64,000 nucleotides of DNA from Lineus longissimus (taxonomy: Eukaryota; Nemertea; Pilidiophora; Heteronemertea; Lineidae), in the NCBI RefSeq assembly GCF_910592395.1, contig NC_088318.1, forward strand, positions 12,216,349 through 12,280,348. The letters are read 5' to 3'. Position numbers and translations under genes: made by a program. Below, in pieces: positions 48,559 to 59,164 of the stretch (the first letter of the stretch is position 1; the number at the start of each line of letters is the position of its first letter). Under the pieces are notes generated by a model that was given only the letters and a program-made list of their open reading frames with translations, had not been told where the DNA came from and made no database searches.

Positions 48559-49805
48559 AAAGACGTTTGGTCGTCATCCTTTGATCAGATTGTTTCATCA
48601 AAAGATTCATTGTAGAAATTTTGGAACGATTATTTATTCTGATTGATTGCTGCCAATCACTGAAATTGACAGCAAGAATTAGAAGCCAACAAAAAATTAT
48701 ACATTCAGATTGATGAGAAGCGTCACCACACAATCCAGAGCCGACAATTATCAAGACAAACTCATCTAAAACGCATAATCTCAGCTCGAAATCTCAACGG
48801 ATGCAAAAACGAAATAATTTATTTTCTGTCAACAATGACGCATTGAGATCAGGCTCTTCATGACCTCGCCAATGAATGGAGGAAGAAAAAACAATCGGAT
48901 CGTTTGCGTCGGATTAGTGCTAAACTGCGGGATAAACAGGCTGACATGGAATAAATCGTGATAACAAACGAGAGAAGAATTTGTAATTTGCTGCTGCAGT
49001 TTCTTTGGGCAGACTGTTCGCTTGATCATGTGCGTTATAGAGGTGCGATCTTTTGCTTTGGATTTGTGATAGAGTTTGTTGCGTCCAATAGGGGCCACCC
49101 CAGAAATAGCCCTCGAGTCTTTCTTTCCTGAAGTTTTGCAGACTGCTCATCACTGCTCAATGGAGGAAACTTATACATTTTTGTGCTTCCTTTGATAGTA
49201 GTCACTGCAGAACTCTTCCTGGAGTCCATTGATTCTGCATTATAGTGACAACAGAAAAAAACAGCGTCCAATAGCGGCCAACACAGAACATTAACACTCC
49301 CCTGTGTGTAAAGAACAAGCCTAATCAGATTGATTTCTTTGACTAAATGTGATTTCCTTTCCCCCTGTGACACATCAGTAGCCAACTGGCCGACATTGTT
49401 TGCGTAGAAGAGAAAAAGTTACGTGAAAACCGGTGATGACCAGGACGTAAAGGTCATAGGCAGATGTTGAAACGAAGATTTAATAAGATCGCACTTCTAT
49501 CGATACGTTTTCTTCATGCTCTGTCACGTCACCATCTTTTTAAGTCTTCCATTCAATTCTTAATTCGCAATCGTTTGCAAATTTGGAAACACTGTCAGTC
49601 AGAATTCGGACTCGTGTGTAGAGAATAATAAAGGAAAAATTAAGGAGTCTGAATTCAGATGAGGATTCCGAATTCAGACCATTCCATTCTTAATTTGGAC
49701 TCGGTAGTCAGAAGTCCGAATCGATTCCAAATAAAGACGCATTCAGATTTGGTTTATTATTCATATTCTTGTATTTATACCCTTCTTCCTCCTTTCCTGT
49801 TGCAG

Positions 49806-49865
49806 GTAAGCCTTTATTTGGGGTGAACAAGAAAGTGACCTTTGCCAATAGCGTCAAAGGTGGCG
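49806..49865 (+). CDS. Candidate 60-nt internal exon with a KVTF (RVxF-type) motif
   Basis: The acceptor has a strong pyrimidine tract (CTTCCTCCTTTCCTGTTGCAG), and the donor is GGCG|GTAGGT at 49865/49866. In phase 1 it encodes KPLFGVNKKVTFANSVKGG without a stop, and its length is exactly 20 codons. KKVTF fits the basic-x-V-x-F docking motif used by many protein phosphatase 1 partners; such short motifs also occur by chance. The exon begins GTAAGC, so joining it to exon 1 or exon 2 rebuilds a good donor (AAAAG|GTAAGC or GGAG|GTAAGC). The preceding intron would be 21.6 kb and carries most of the repeats listed between 29 and 49 kb. Codon content looks coding-like; the product is not recognised. 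Confidence 0.5.
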
Positions 49866-50004
49866 GTAGGTACTCTACACCTATAATTTTTCTTTGTCTT
49901 GATTCGTTATCTTTTATTGACCTTAATATTCACTTTAATATATTGCTTAGAATTTTTACCTTGAACGGGTTGGTGACTTTTATAGTTCTTCCTCTTGACC
50001 CCAG

Positions 50005-50045
50005 GTGTCAGCACCATCATCCTGGTAACAGATGAGTGCATCTGA
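50005..50045 (+). CDS. Possible terminal coding exon of the same gene
   Basis: An acceptor-like tract (TAGTTCTTCCTCTTGACCCCAG) ends at 50004, only 139 nt after the 49865 donor. Read in phase 1 the segment gives VSTIILVTDECI and then TGA at 50043-50045, which would close a protein of 78 residues over four exons. No AATAAA lies within several hundred bases downstream, and the next kilobase is a G-rich tandem repeat, so a 3' UTR is not obvious. The exon-3 donor may instead splice further right, for example to the 15-nt unit at 54849. Confidence 0.28.
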
Positions 50046-50129
50046 CTGGGCCAGACTCCATCACATATATATAACACAAAATGTCAGACTTTTATTAGCC
50101 TTTCTTGATTTATTTGACTGGGAAATGGC

Positions 50130-50619
50130 TCTAAATATCAAAGGAATTGGAGAGACTGATAGCCGAGGACTGGTAATGTACATTGACTAGGTTGTTGAAG
50201 AATCAGTTAAGCGTGTAGGGGTGCAGGGGCAGTTAGGGTGCAAGGGGCAAAGTGGGTGCAGGGGGAAGGTTAAGCAGTAATAAGAAGAATAGGGAATTAC
50301 TTGGATCTAAATATAGAAGAAATTGGAGAGACTGATAGCCGAGCAGTGGTAATATGCGTTGACTAGGATGTTTAAAAATCAGTTAAGGGTATAGGGGTGC
50401 AGGGGTGGAGGAGGAGCATTAAAAAGAAGGATAGGGAGTTACTGGGCTTTAAATATCAAAGGAATTGGAGAGACTGATAGCCGAGGACTGGTAATGTACA
50501 TTGACTAGGTTGTTAAAGAATCAGTTAAGCGTGTAGAGGTGCAGGGGCACTTGGGGTACAAGGGGCAAAGTGGGTGAGAACCGTCATGAGAGGGAAAGGG
50601 AGTTACTGGGCTTTAAGCA
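50130..50619. repeat. G-rich tandem array, three units of 141-179 bp
   Basis: Each unit holds AAGGAATTGGAGAGACTGAT, AGCCGAGGACTGGTAATGTA, CATTGACTAGGTTGTT, AATCAGTTAAGCGTGTAG and GGTGCAGGGGCA. Units start near 50130, 50309 and 50450; the first and third are almost identical and the middle one is shorter and more diverged. It begins 85 bases after the possible terminal exon. The strand is strongly G over C biased. Confidence 0.82.
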
Positions 50620-51006
50620 TAAATTGATTCAGTGAGGTGAATCGTGAACGTGAACCCTATATAAACCTAGCCAAAGGAGTATTTGAGGGGTCATTCTTAA
50701 TGAAGAGCAGGGGTGTTGTGATCCTAGCCGGTGATCACAGCCAGTAGTCACATGAATAGTGTATGACATACACAGTGGCTAGAATAGATAGATCTAGCCT
50801 TGATATGGTGTTTTCTAAGGAATAATTGTCAGCCAGAATGCACCGAGCATGAACCGATCGATCGAGAATGATATATGTTTTTTCCAGATCATATCAGCCT
50901 CTTTGATTAGGCTAATGTTCAGACTTACTATTTTGGGATTATATCCATTATGTCTGGCTGCAATTATGCCGCGAGATGTGGTTAGTAGGCAATGTCTCTG
51001 TTTGAC

Positions 51007-51095
51007 CCTTAAACGGGTATGCCGTTCGTATGGTGGTCCAGGAAAATAGGAATGCAGTTGCACACAATGCCGTGCATTACAGATAATCATGAAAA
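51007..51095 (+). mobile_element. MITE family 3, partial copy
   Basis: CCTTAAACGGGTATGCCGTT is followed by GGTGGTCCAGGAAAATAGG and GCAGTTGCACACAATGCC, in the same order and spacing as the copies at 56671 and 57166. Confidence 0.65.
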
Positions 51096-51734
51096 TAAAT
51101 GGCTGAAAAACAGCGTGTTATCATTGTTCATCAAGGGTAACTTTAAAAATCAGGTATAAAAATCTTAAAGAAACTTCCCACACTCTCCGTTAGCAAAACT
51201 ATTCTTGACATCCCACGAGGAATGAGGAAGAAATCATCGGACCAATAATGAGATCACTTTCGTCAAAGAAAATATCTATCTCGGTAATGATATTTCAGGT
51301 GAATTGTAAAGCACTGTGATCTCGACACATCTGACCGGTATTCCTTTTGTAACAACATGGCCATGTTTTTTTACGGTAATTTCCTGCCTGGTATACTAGC
51401 ATGCCGGACCACCTGTGGAACACTTTCCAACACTTTCCCTACTTGACTTTTTAACGATCGATGCATAGTTTACTAGAAAATTATTTCCCAGTTCTTTTTT
51501 ACCACACCCTGTCACCCACAGGATAACATTGATAATGCAAAAGTTGATCATTCTGTGTGTTGGTAGACCTTAGAACAGGAGCGGAGGGCATGTTGTTTGG
51601 GATTGGAGACTTAGCTGCCTGACGCAAACTCCCTGACACCTCCTACCCTCAGGAGCGAGTTCAACCAACAGCGAGACCAACTGGTTCCAAGGCTAAAAAG
51701 CAACTACACTGCTGAGCATACTGTCAGTGTATCT

Positions 51735-52142
51735 ATGGAGAGATTGCTACTGGAGATCTTGTCTTTACCTCGGAGCTAAACCAACAAGGAGTCCTGACCC
51801 TATATTCAATACCAGTCTAAATAACTATCATATGTACTGTGGATGCCATGAAGAAACCATCTCTGTGTAGGTTATTACTGGTGATCTCTTGAACACCTTC
51901 AGGTTAAATCAACAAGGCCCTTGTAACACACACCTTGTGAAAGTTGGGTGAAAAATAATAGAGTCGAACCCCAGACCTCTTACCCATCTAAAAAAAAAAC
52001 ACTACACCGCTGGCGCTGAGATCAGGCATACCGTCAAGAAAATATCCGCAGTGAGGTTATTGCTGGTGATCTCCTTAACACCTTTTGGGTTAAACCAACA
52101 AGGCCCTTGTAACACACACCTTGTGAAAGTCGGGCGAAAAAT
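51735..52142 (-). repeat. Duplicated 85-bp block around a tRNA-like segment (SINE-like)
   Basis: GGTGATCTCTTGAACACCTT, AAATCAACAAGGCCCTTGTA and CACACACCTTGTGAAAGT occur at 51873-51955 and 52057-52142, with a more diverged version near 51735-51800. A tRNA-like stretch in minus orientation sits between the two good copies. This suggests two partial SINE copies in tandem. Confidence 0.6.
51961..52020 (-). repeat. tRNA-like segment, probable SINE head
   Basis: On the minus strand CAGCGCCAGCGGTGTAGTG resembles an A box and AGAGGTCTGGGGTTCGACTC contains a good B box (GGTTCGANTC). A T10-like run between them destroys the anticodon arm, so it is not a working tRNA gene. It fits a decayed tRNA-derived SINE head. 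Confidence 0.5.
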
Positions 52143-52829
52143 GCTGCATTTCCTCCCGCAGTGTTGGTATGCTTACTTCAAGAGGTAGCTAACAACGAGG
52201 AGAATGTTCTTCCAGCGCATTTTTTCTGCGTGATTGATCCCTTGGGTTAGTTGATATCGTTAGGCCAGACTGTTTTCGCCCATGAACGATACCACTGTAA
52301 GAAACAATTATTTCGGAGGCTCCAGTTCTTACACCACTTGGAGAAAAACTCTAATGGGTAACTTTCCAGTGTTGTTCAAGGGCTGACAACACCAGCGCTT
52401 GCAAGGTACCAAAAAGCACCTTTTAATGTTCACAGGATAAATCCCTACTAAAGCACGTTTTGCGTGACGTCATGTGGGATTGCAAATCTTGTGAAATCCC
52501 AAGGTTATTAAGTTTCTCATTCATGACTTTTCCCTCCCACTCAAATTCCTTCGTACTGATGCATCGAGCATTAAACCTGTTCAAAAAGTCAACCGTCAAT
52601 TCGTTTGGATTCTTTCGTAATTTTTTTGCCGTTTCTGATCTTAGTGTTGGCAGATTTGACCGTGAGAACAAAGATAAGAATGTGTAGAGCGTGGAAAGTC
52701 ATCTTTCCATAGCTTGTCTCTGTTTCATATATAAACATGATAAAAAACTAGCAGAGTGTATTTTAGGAATCAATGGTACAAAGGCCTGCTAAGGGAGGAT
52801 GGTGGAAAGCAACATTTTGTATATTGTCG
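52143..52829. other. Unique segment, open on both strands
   Basis: The minus strand is open for 82 codons (52423-52671) with protein-like SETAKKLRKNPNELTVDFL. The plus strand is open over the same span. No clear splice sites bound it. Confidence 0.35.
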
Positions 52830-53003
52830 AACCGTAGAACCTCTCCATTAAGGAAACACCCTTGGGACTGAAAAGCGCTGTCCTTTATAATAGAGAGGTG
52901 TCCTGATTAGAGAGGAAAGAACCAGTTTTGGACCAAAATTATTGTCCTCCATGGTGAGGTTGTCCTTGATAGAGAGTAGTCCGCAAAGGAAGGTTCCACC
53001 ATA
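52830..53003 (+). mobile_element. MITE family 1, nearly full-length copy
   Basis: It starts CCGTAGAACCTCTCCATTA and ends AAGGAAGGTTCCACCATAC. The terminal bases are mutated. It lies 150 bp left of an oppositely oriented copy (53152-53315), so a transcript through both could pair over about 165 bases. Confidence 0.78.
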
Positions 53004-53151
53004 CATTCTTATCATTCTTAGTGGGCACTTGTACCCTGCCTATTCATCCAGTGTTTGAATGGATTTCTGCCTGACCATGTATGAAAAAGAATGTCGGCCT
53101 TTTCTGATTTTATGCGGTGGCCACTTGATGCAACTTTTACAGTATGTCTGG

Positions 53152-53315
53152 TACAGTGGAACCTCCTTTAGCAGATACGTCTCTGTTAAAGACAATCTCT
53201 CTGTTGAGGACACTAGTTTTGGTCCCAGATTGGTTGTTTCCATCAAATTTGACCTCTTTAATCAGGACACCACTCTCTTGAGGACAGAGGGCATCCTCAA
53301 TAGAGAGGTTTCAGT
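53152..53315 (-). mobile_element. MITE family 1, inverted partner copy
   Basis: It starts TACAGTGGAACCTCCTTTAG and ends TCAATAGAGAGGTTTCAGTTT. Its orientation is opposite to the copy at 52830-53003. Confidence 0.78.
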
Positions 53316-54137
53316 TTGAGGCGGCCAAAGCGCACCACCAGCAACCCAGGTGAGCCCTTACCCCATTCTCTGGCGCTCTTACCAAGCGGATCAACCCATT
53401 ACAATGTCTAGACCTGCCGTTACCTTTAACAAAACATTCTCCCAATAATCTCGAGTAATTAAACCATAATTAGCAAATGAAACTTATGCAAAACAAGAAT
53501 TATCAAGGATTTGCTGCAAGCTTTCCATCTGAGTAACATTTGGGATCCCATCGGGCAATTCCATCTTAATATTCTAAGTATTTTATTATGATATTTTACA
53601 TCACCGACTTACGCAAAGTGGTTCAATTGGTGTATTAATATACTTAGAGAGTAAAGAACATTATAATGATATTGCTTCTACTGATATTAGCAGTTATTGC
53701 ATTAGAAGTTAACCTTGCCAAGGACAAGGTTAAACAATGTTAAAAGCAAGAATTTGGTTGTACGAAAATTTTGAAATTAAAATTGAATTAGAGATTTCTG
53801 ATTGCATGAATACGTAAAAAGATAGATTGCATTCTGATAAAATTAAACAATGTCATATGTGTTGATACATCAGTCTATTTTCTTTGCATTAGCATATCTA
53901 ACACGGTTATTTTTGATAATCTGCAGGACACATGAAAACAGTATTCTGTGGACTGTTTGATTCCCGATGAAAGATGAAACTCAAACTCCATTTACAAGAC
54001 AAACCCCCTTCACAGTTGTTCAGACCCTCGGACTCTCAGATTTTTGTGCCAAAAACAAACTCCGGAACATCATATTATTGAAATCCACCAGAAGTTGTTT
54101 TGTTGGCACTTCTAATAGATTTCATCATTGCTGATAA

Positions 54138-54291
54138 TGCAGTAGAACCTCGCTATTATGGACACCCGCAGGACTGTCCTTAATAGAGAGGTGTCCTGAT
54201 TAGAGAGGTCAAATTGAATGGAAATTGCCACTTTGGGACCAAAACTAGTGTCCTTAAGAGAGAGTTGTCAGCGAAGGGAGGTTCAACTGTA
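54138..54291 (+). mobile_element. MITE family 1, short near-complete copy (154 bp)
   Basis: It starts TGCAGTAGAACCTCGCTATT and ends GGGAGGTTCAACTGTA. It lacks about 25 bp after the left terminus compared with the 23816 and 45051 copies; otherwise it is well preserved. Confidence 0.8.
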
Positions 54292-54848
54292 TATACCGGG
54301 ATATTTTCGTACTCCAGACAGGCCCTTAATACTATTTAGTCTACACCCGAGCAAGTAGTAAACTGTGTAATCTTGCTCTTAATTATCGACTTGTACTATC
54401 ATCGCATTTGTAGTAAATAGATAGTAAATTAGTCATATTTGGGTGAGTAAGCCCGTAATGGACTTTCCGGATTCAGTTACCAACTCGTGGGCAGAGTTAG
54501 GCCGTGTAAGACATATTCCTACCCTCTTCTATTTACTCACAAGTTACTCGTCTACCTTGTAGGTATTTAGCTAGTATATAGCGAAAATTTTAACTTTAGC
54601 TGAGTGAGGATGAGTGTACACTTTGCACTATGACTTTTACACGAATTGACTCAAAGTTAACTTGAATTGGACTATGTGTGTTTCCACTTCTCGAGGATAC
54701 TTAGATGTACATACAACAGACAAGTTGTAACAAGTTTGCAGATTGTATGTTGGAACGCTCTTCATTTCCTTGTCTGGCGTAGACGAAGTCTCATTTCGGA
54801 CTACATAGCCTCATTTTCGATTTCCGTGTGGACTTGCCTGTCCTCCAG

Positions 54849-54863
54849 GATCATTTCGGTTTG
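54849..54863 (+). CDS. 15-nt microexon-like unit (phase 1-1 possible)
   Basis: A good acceptor (GTGTGGACTTGCCTGTCCTCCAG) is followed after only 15 bases (GATCATTTCGGTTTG) by a near-perfect donor, GTAAGTATC. In phase 1 it would insert SFRFG into a reading frame entered and left in phase 1, the same phase as the exons at 28141 and 49806. Length is a multiple of three. Microexons of 3-27 nt are known in animal neuronal genes. The two strong sites are seen; membership in the gene is inference. Confidence 0.22.
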
Positions 54864-56662
54864 GTAAGTATCATGTCCAGTCCGCCCCGTTAGGAATCAT
54901 TTCAAATTACATGTAAGCCCCCCTCCCCCTCCCACCCCCACACACTCTATTCCTTGGATTTGGGGGGCCACAGCCAATCGACGACATTGCTGATATTTCG
55001 GTTCGATCGTGTTTCCTCCAAATCTTTCTTTCCCAGTAAACCTTATCTGGTTTATCAACTAACTATGCCAGACAGACTGATAAGCTCCCTATCACTATTT
55101 GTTGTTCTGGGTGTGGTACACTTACTGATAATCTACTGATATCATACCTATGAACTAGTGTGACTGAAGCTTTACAGATCCCAATGGCCTAGAGTTTAGC
55201 GCAAATATCGTAAGAGCAATACCATGCCCTTGCTGTGCCTTAGTATCAAAGCGATTGATGCATCGGCAAGTCTTACGTGAGTTTCTGAATGGACCCTATT
55301 GCAGGCCCTAGTGTTCACTTGTTCATCAGGCCCATGTGTCTGGCGTACTGATCTGCGCTGGACTCTTAAACAGAAAATGAGAAGGTTTATTTCACTGCCT
55401 GAGAAAATGTAAAAAGTAGGTTGAATCGCTTAACGTGCAAAATCCCCTTTAAGGAGTTGGAGTAAGGTTTGAGACCCCTTGTAGTTAGTCACCAGCTGTT
55501 AAATATAGCTTCTTGCCAGGGATCTGGCATTAGACTAGCGCAAGGAATTGGAAGTAGTGTCTGCCTAAAGTCCCCCTTTAAAACCCCTATTTTACTCACA
55601 CTTTCCTCCACGCTCTCATATCTCGTCAAAAACAGGAAAATTACTGCTGTGGAGTTTTTCCTGGTTAAACAAACAGCAAGAATCTGATTCCCAGCTAAGA
55701 AAAACCCATCTTTTTTACCGGTAAAAAAGTCATATCGCTATCATAGCACTTGACACATCAAATTGACACTAATTGACAATCTACACCACCCTGCCACATG
55801 CCACATTAAATTTCAATGCAAATTTTTTTCTGAAAAGAACATAACAAGCCACTTAAGATTGTAATCTGGTAAATTGCAAAAAAAGGATGTTTAATGGCTA
55901 TTGAACATGTTGAAACATATGATAACAGTGGATGGTGTTCAGTCTTAGGTGAACATGTTTGAGAGAGCCATTTGCCGGCAGGACAAATAGACATGATAGA
56001 GGGGTCATGTGGGCAGTAGTAGGCTATCTTACCATAAATAGCAAGTCTAAAGTCCCCGCCTTTCAGGCAGGAAAAAATTCTTTCAGGCACAAATTCAAGT
56101 TTCGGACCAAAATCAGTGTCTATGATGTCCTGCTACCATGTAACATAGTTTTCACAAATACAGATTCCTTGTTTCGTCTCTGGTTTCCTCTTACATTACT
56201 AAAATTGCCCAATGTAGTTCATAGATTTGAGCCATTAATGTCTAAGTTGATGCTCAGCTCTAGACTCAGAATTCTTTGTGATGACGAAGCGCTTTGAGGA
56301 AGGATATGTCCATGGAAAAGCGCTGTCGGAATATGAAACCAAACTTTTAACTTCATGTCATTGCCAGAAGTAGAACCACTCAACTTGCAACTTTTGCATC
56401 CTCGTTTGAGTGGGTTAACGTCGCCTGTATGTACTGTTGGTCCTTATGAACAAGTTAATTCAAACATACAGGAGGGAACATTGGCAGTTAATCCAGTCAT
56501 AAATTTCTGGTAAGGAGGCCACAAGTCATTGGCGCTGTGACATATAATCAATAGAGGAACGAGAAGTATTGTTATTGGGAACAAATAGAGGAGATATTGC
56601 CAGCACTTGGAACCCAGTCTGCGCAGTTCAGACGACTTGGGTTTCATCCGTGATATGTCCAT
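54864..56662. other. No gene seen
   Basis: A C-rich tract lies at 54917-54945. Frames of up to 112 codons (55959-56297) are unsupported. Confidence 0.45.
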
Positions 56663-56812
56663 TCCTTTAAAGGGGTACGCCATTTGTAACTACTGGTGGT
56701 CCAGAAAAACAGAAATGCGGTCATACACAATGTCATACGGCAGTTATCATGCATACAAACTTGCTGAAACTTGGTGTAAATGGTATACGTATATCTGTCT
56801 GCACAACAGCAA
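56663..56812 (+). mobile_element. MITE family 3, left 150 bp
   Basis: TCCTTTAAAGGGGTACGCCA is followed by CTACTGGTGGTCCAGAAAAA, TACACAATGTCATACGGCAG and TATATCTGTCTGCACAACAG. It aligns throughout with the copy starting at 57166, 0.5 kb further right. Confidence 0.72.
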
Positions 56813-57165
56813 GTCAGTGTCCCAAGCGGGATATGTAGTCCATTTATTTAGTTTATGCCCTTGTCTTCCCCTGTTACTAAATGCAATGCCACTTCACTAG
56901 AACATCATCGGTTTGGTTCCCCAGCTACAAATTTCACTCTAACCGTACTGTAATCGCTTATAGATTGACTTGTACATTTCACCATGTGACCGCTGCTAAT
57001 TCCCACCAACTTTATCTTAAAATCATGTCTACGGTCCCGCATATCACTGACAGTGAAAGCAATCATGGCCATCTTTTGCTAATAGTCGTGGTTAATATTT
57101 CATAGGCGGCCATGTTTAGCATTTTGGTCACATCGCTGACAGTTACTCTGTACTACTTAAACAAT

Positions 57166-57411
57166 GTTAAAAGGGATGTGCCGTTTGTATTTACTAGTGG
57201 CTCAGGAAAAAAGAAATGCAGTTATACACAATGTTGTAGTGCAGTTATCATGCATAAAAATGTGCTGAAACTAGGTATTTAAACCTTTTGTATATCTCTC
57301 CAAACTACAGCAATGTTGAAAATTTATTCAGTACGTATTAAAACAAATTGAAATTTTCAATTTCAGTAACAAATTTGACATTTTTAACAAACCGCGTGGC
57401 CTTTAAGGACA
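57166..57411 (+). mobile_element. MITE family 3, longest copy with both ends
   Basis: The left end TTAAAAGGGATGTGCCGTTT and the complement of the right end, CCTTAAAGGCCACGCGGTTT, form an imperfect inverted repeat. The body shares TATACACAATGTTGTAGTGC and the Thr-like spacing with the other copies. Its right half is AT-rich and non-coding. Confidence 0.65.
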
Positions 57412-58466
57412 ACTCTATATTCACTATTTCATACAGAAAAGTCTGATGTGAATTTGAAGTGGTTGATTTCGTATTACGCTGGATAGGTTACTATTGTTGT
57501 GGACGAGTACCACTATCTTGTCTTCAGACATCATTGGCGGTGGAATATCTTAACTGATCTCTTTATATCTTTTCGTTGTGCATATTGCGTAGGTATACTT
57601 TGTCATGTTTGTTGGCAAGCCAAGTGCTCGATAATGAATAGCTGTTGGACATGTTGGATGGCACATTGTCACAGTGCCCAAATCGATAATGCATTGTGTT
57701 GGGAATAGACTTCTCGTAACGATAGACGAGGCCGATCTTCTGTAACTGGTGAAATTGACTAAGGAAGGCATTTCATCCGTCTTTAATTCTTTTGAGAAGA
57801 GTTTGTATCTTCTCGTCTTTTGTGAAAGGTTCATGTCTATACGTCTCCATAACAAAGGGTTTTAATCCACCTAGAAATATGTTCTATATGTAAAACTTTG
57901 CAGAGCAATTTTGCGCTGTGACAGGGTCCTGTAACTTCAAAAACTGGTGTGTCATATCTAACAGTCACCAACTCTCTTTCACGCCCTTCAGCAGTGTTCA
58001 GAAAAAGAATGACTCGGCATTATGACCTTGATAAAGGCAAGAAATGACCCCATCTTCTTTATCCCATCTTTTTCCGCTGATGATCCTAAGATGATAATTG
58101 GTCGACTTAACTCGGCGATTCTTTGTCGCTATCCGTAATCTAACATGACTTATCCCATTGCCATGATTTCTGACCACTTTGTCTTATTACTCCGTCCATA
58201 ATCTAACATTAAGTTAGCCCCTTTCAATCATGTAGATTATTTGGCCATTTTTCTGACGGCCAACATATGCTAGGATGTTTGTTTTGGTGAGTGTTATCGC
58301 TATTGTCTGGCTTAAGTGAAATGTATATTTATATATTTGGTCGAGATAATTTATGGTGAGGTTTTTTCTAAGAAGTAAACAACACTGATAAAGTGTGATT
58401 TAATATCTTGAAGGATTTGCTCCCTGGTCAACTTATGAGATGAGGATAGTAACAAAAATTGGTTAG

Positions 58467-58587
58467 AATCTGCTGAAACTGAGATAAGATCTGCTGAAAT
58501 TTGAGAAAAGATCTGCTGACACTTGAAAAAAGATCCGCTGACAGTTGAGAAAAGATATGCTGAAACTGAGATAAAAATCACTGAAAC
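58467..58587. repeat. 22-bp minisatellite, about 5.5 copies
   Basis: The unit ATCTGCTGAAACTGAGATAAG varies slightly over five consecutive 22-bp copies from 58467. The minus strand is open across it and would give a Phe/Ser/Gln-rich repeat; I see no support for translation. Confidence 0.82.
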
Positions 58588-58998
58588 AGTGGTCATCTCC
58601 TGAAACTGATATTCATTGTGCTTAAACCGACATGTTGTACAATGTTGTAGTATTACAACCCCAAATAGACTTTTCCTTGACGTCTTCATTACGCTGTCCT
58701 CTCTCGTTGACTTATTCAGGGTCATTACTTTTTCATCACATACAGAACAACTTCCAACCTTTGGTTAGTTGGAACAAAAGAGTTATGACAGAATGCCTTT
58801 ACGAACCAATGAATGATTAATAACGATGAAAAAAGCTTGAGCGCCCTCCATCCGTTGATGGTCGACTTCAAAAGGCTGTGTACATGACTTGACTGTACTA
58901 CTAGGGGTAGAAGATAGCCTGTCCTTGGCGTGAGCTGATCAGGCAAGAAAGTCTCTTACAAACAACTAGTGAGGTGGTAGTATTGTATTTTGAGCAGA

Positions 58999-59164
58999 TA
59001 CATTAGAACCTCTCTATTGAGGACGGCTTTGGGACTGACAGAGGCTGTCCTTAATTGAGAGGTATGCCCTGATTACTGGGGTAAAATTGAATGGAAATGA
59101 CCAATTTTTAACCAAATCCAGTGCCTAGTAGAGAGAGTATCCGCAGTAGAGCAGTTTCACTGTA
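58999..59164 (+). mobile_element. MITE family 1, full but mutated copy
   Basis: It starts TACATTAGAACCTCTCTATT and ends GCAGTTTCACTGTA, with the family core TAAAATTGAATGGAAATGACC between. Confidence 0.75.

Larger units (their letters stand above)
46842..49805. other. Repeat-bearing sequence upstream of the 60-nt exon
   Basis: A 107-codon plus frame (47876-48199) and a 116-codon minus frame (49035-49385) have no known motif. GCGTCCAATAG-GGCCA recurs at 49081 and 49264. At 49595-49745, GAATTC-rich short direct and inverted repeats (TCAGAATTCGGACTC type) form a small unexplained cluster. Confidence 0.4.
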
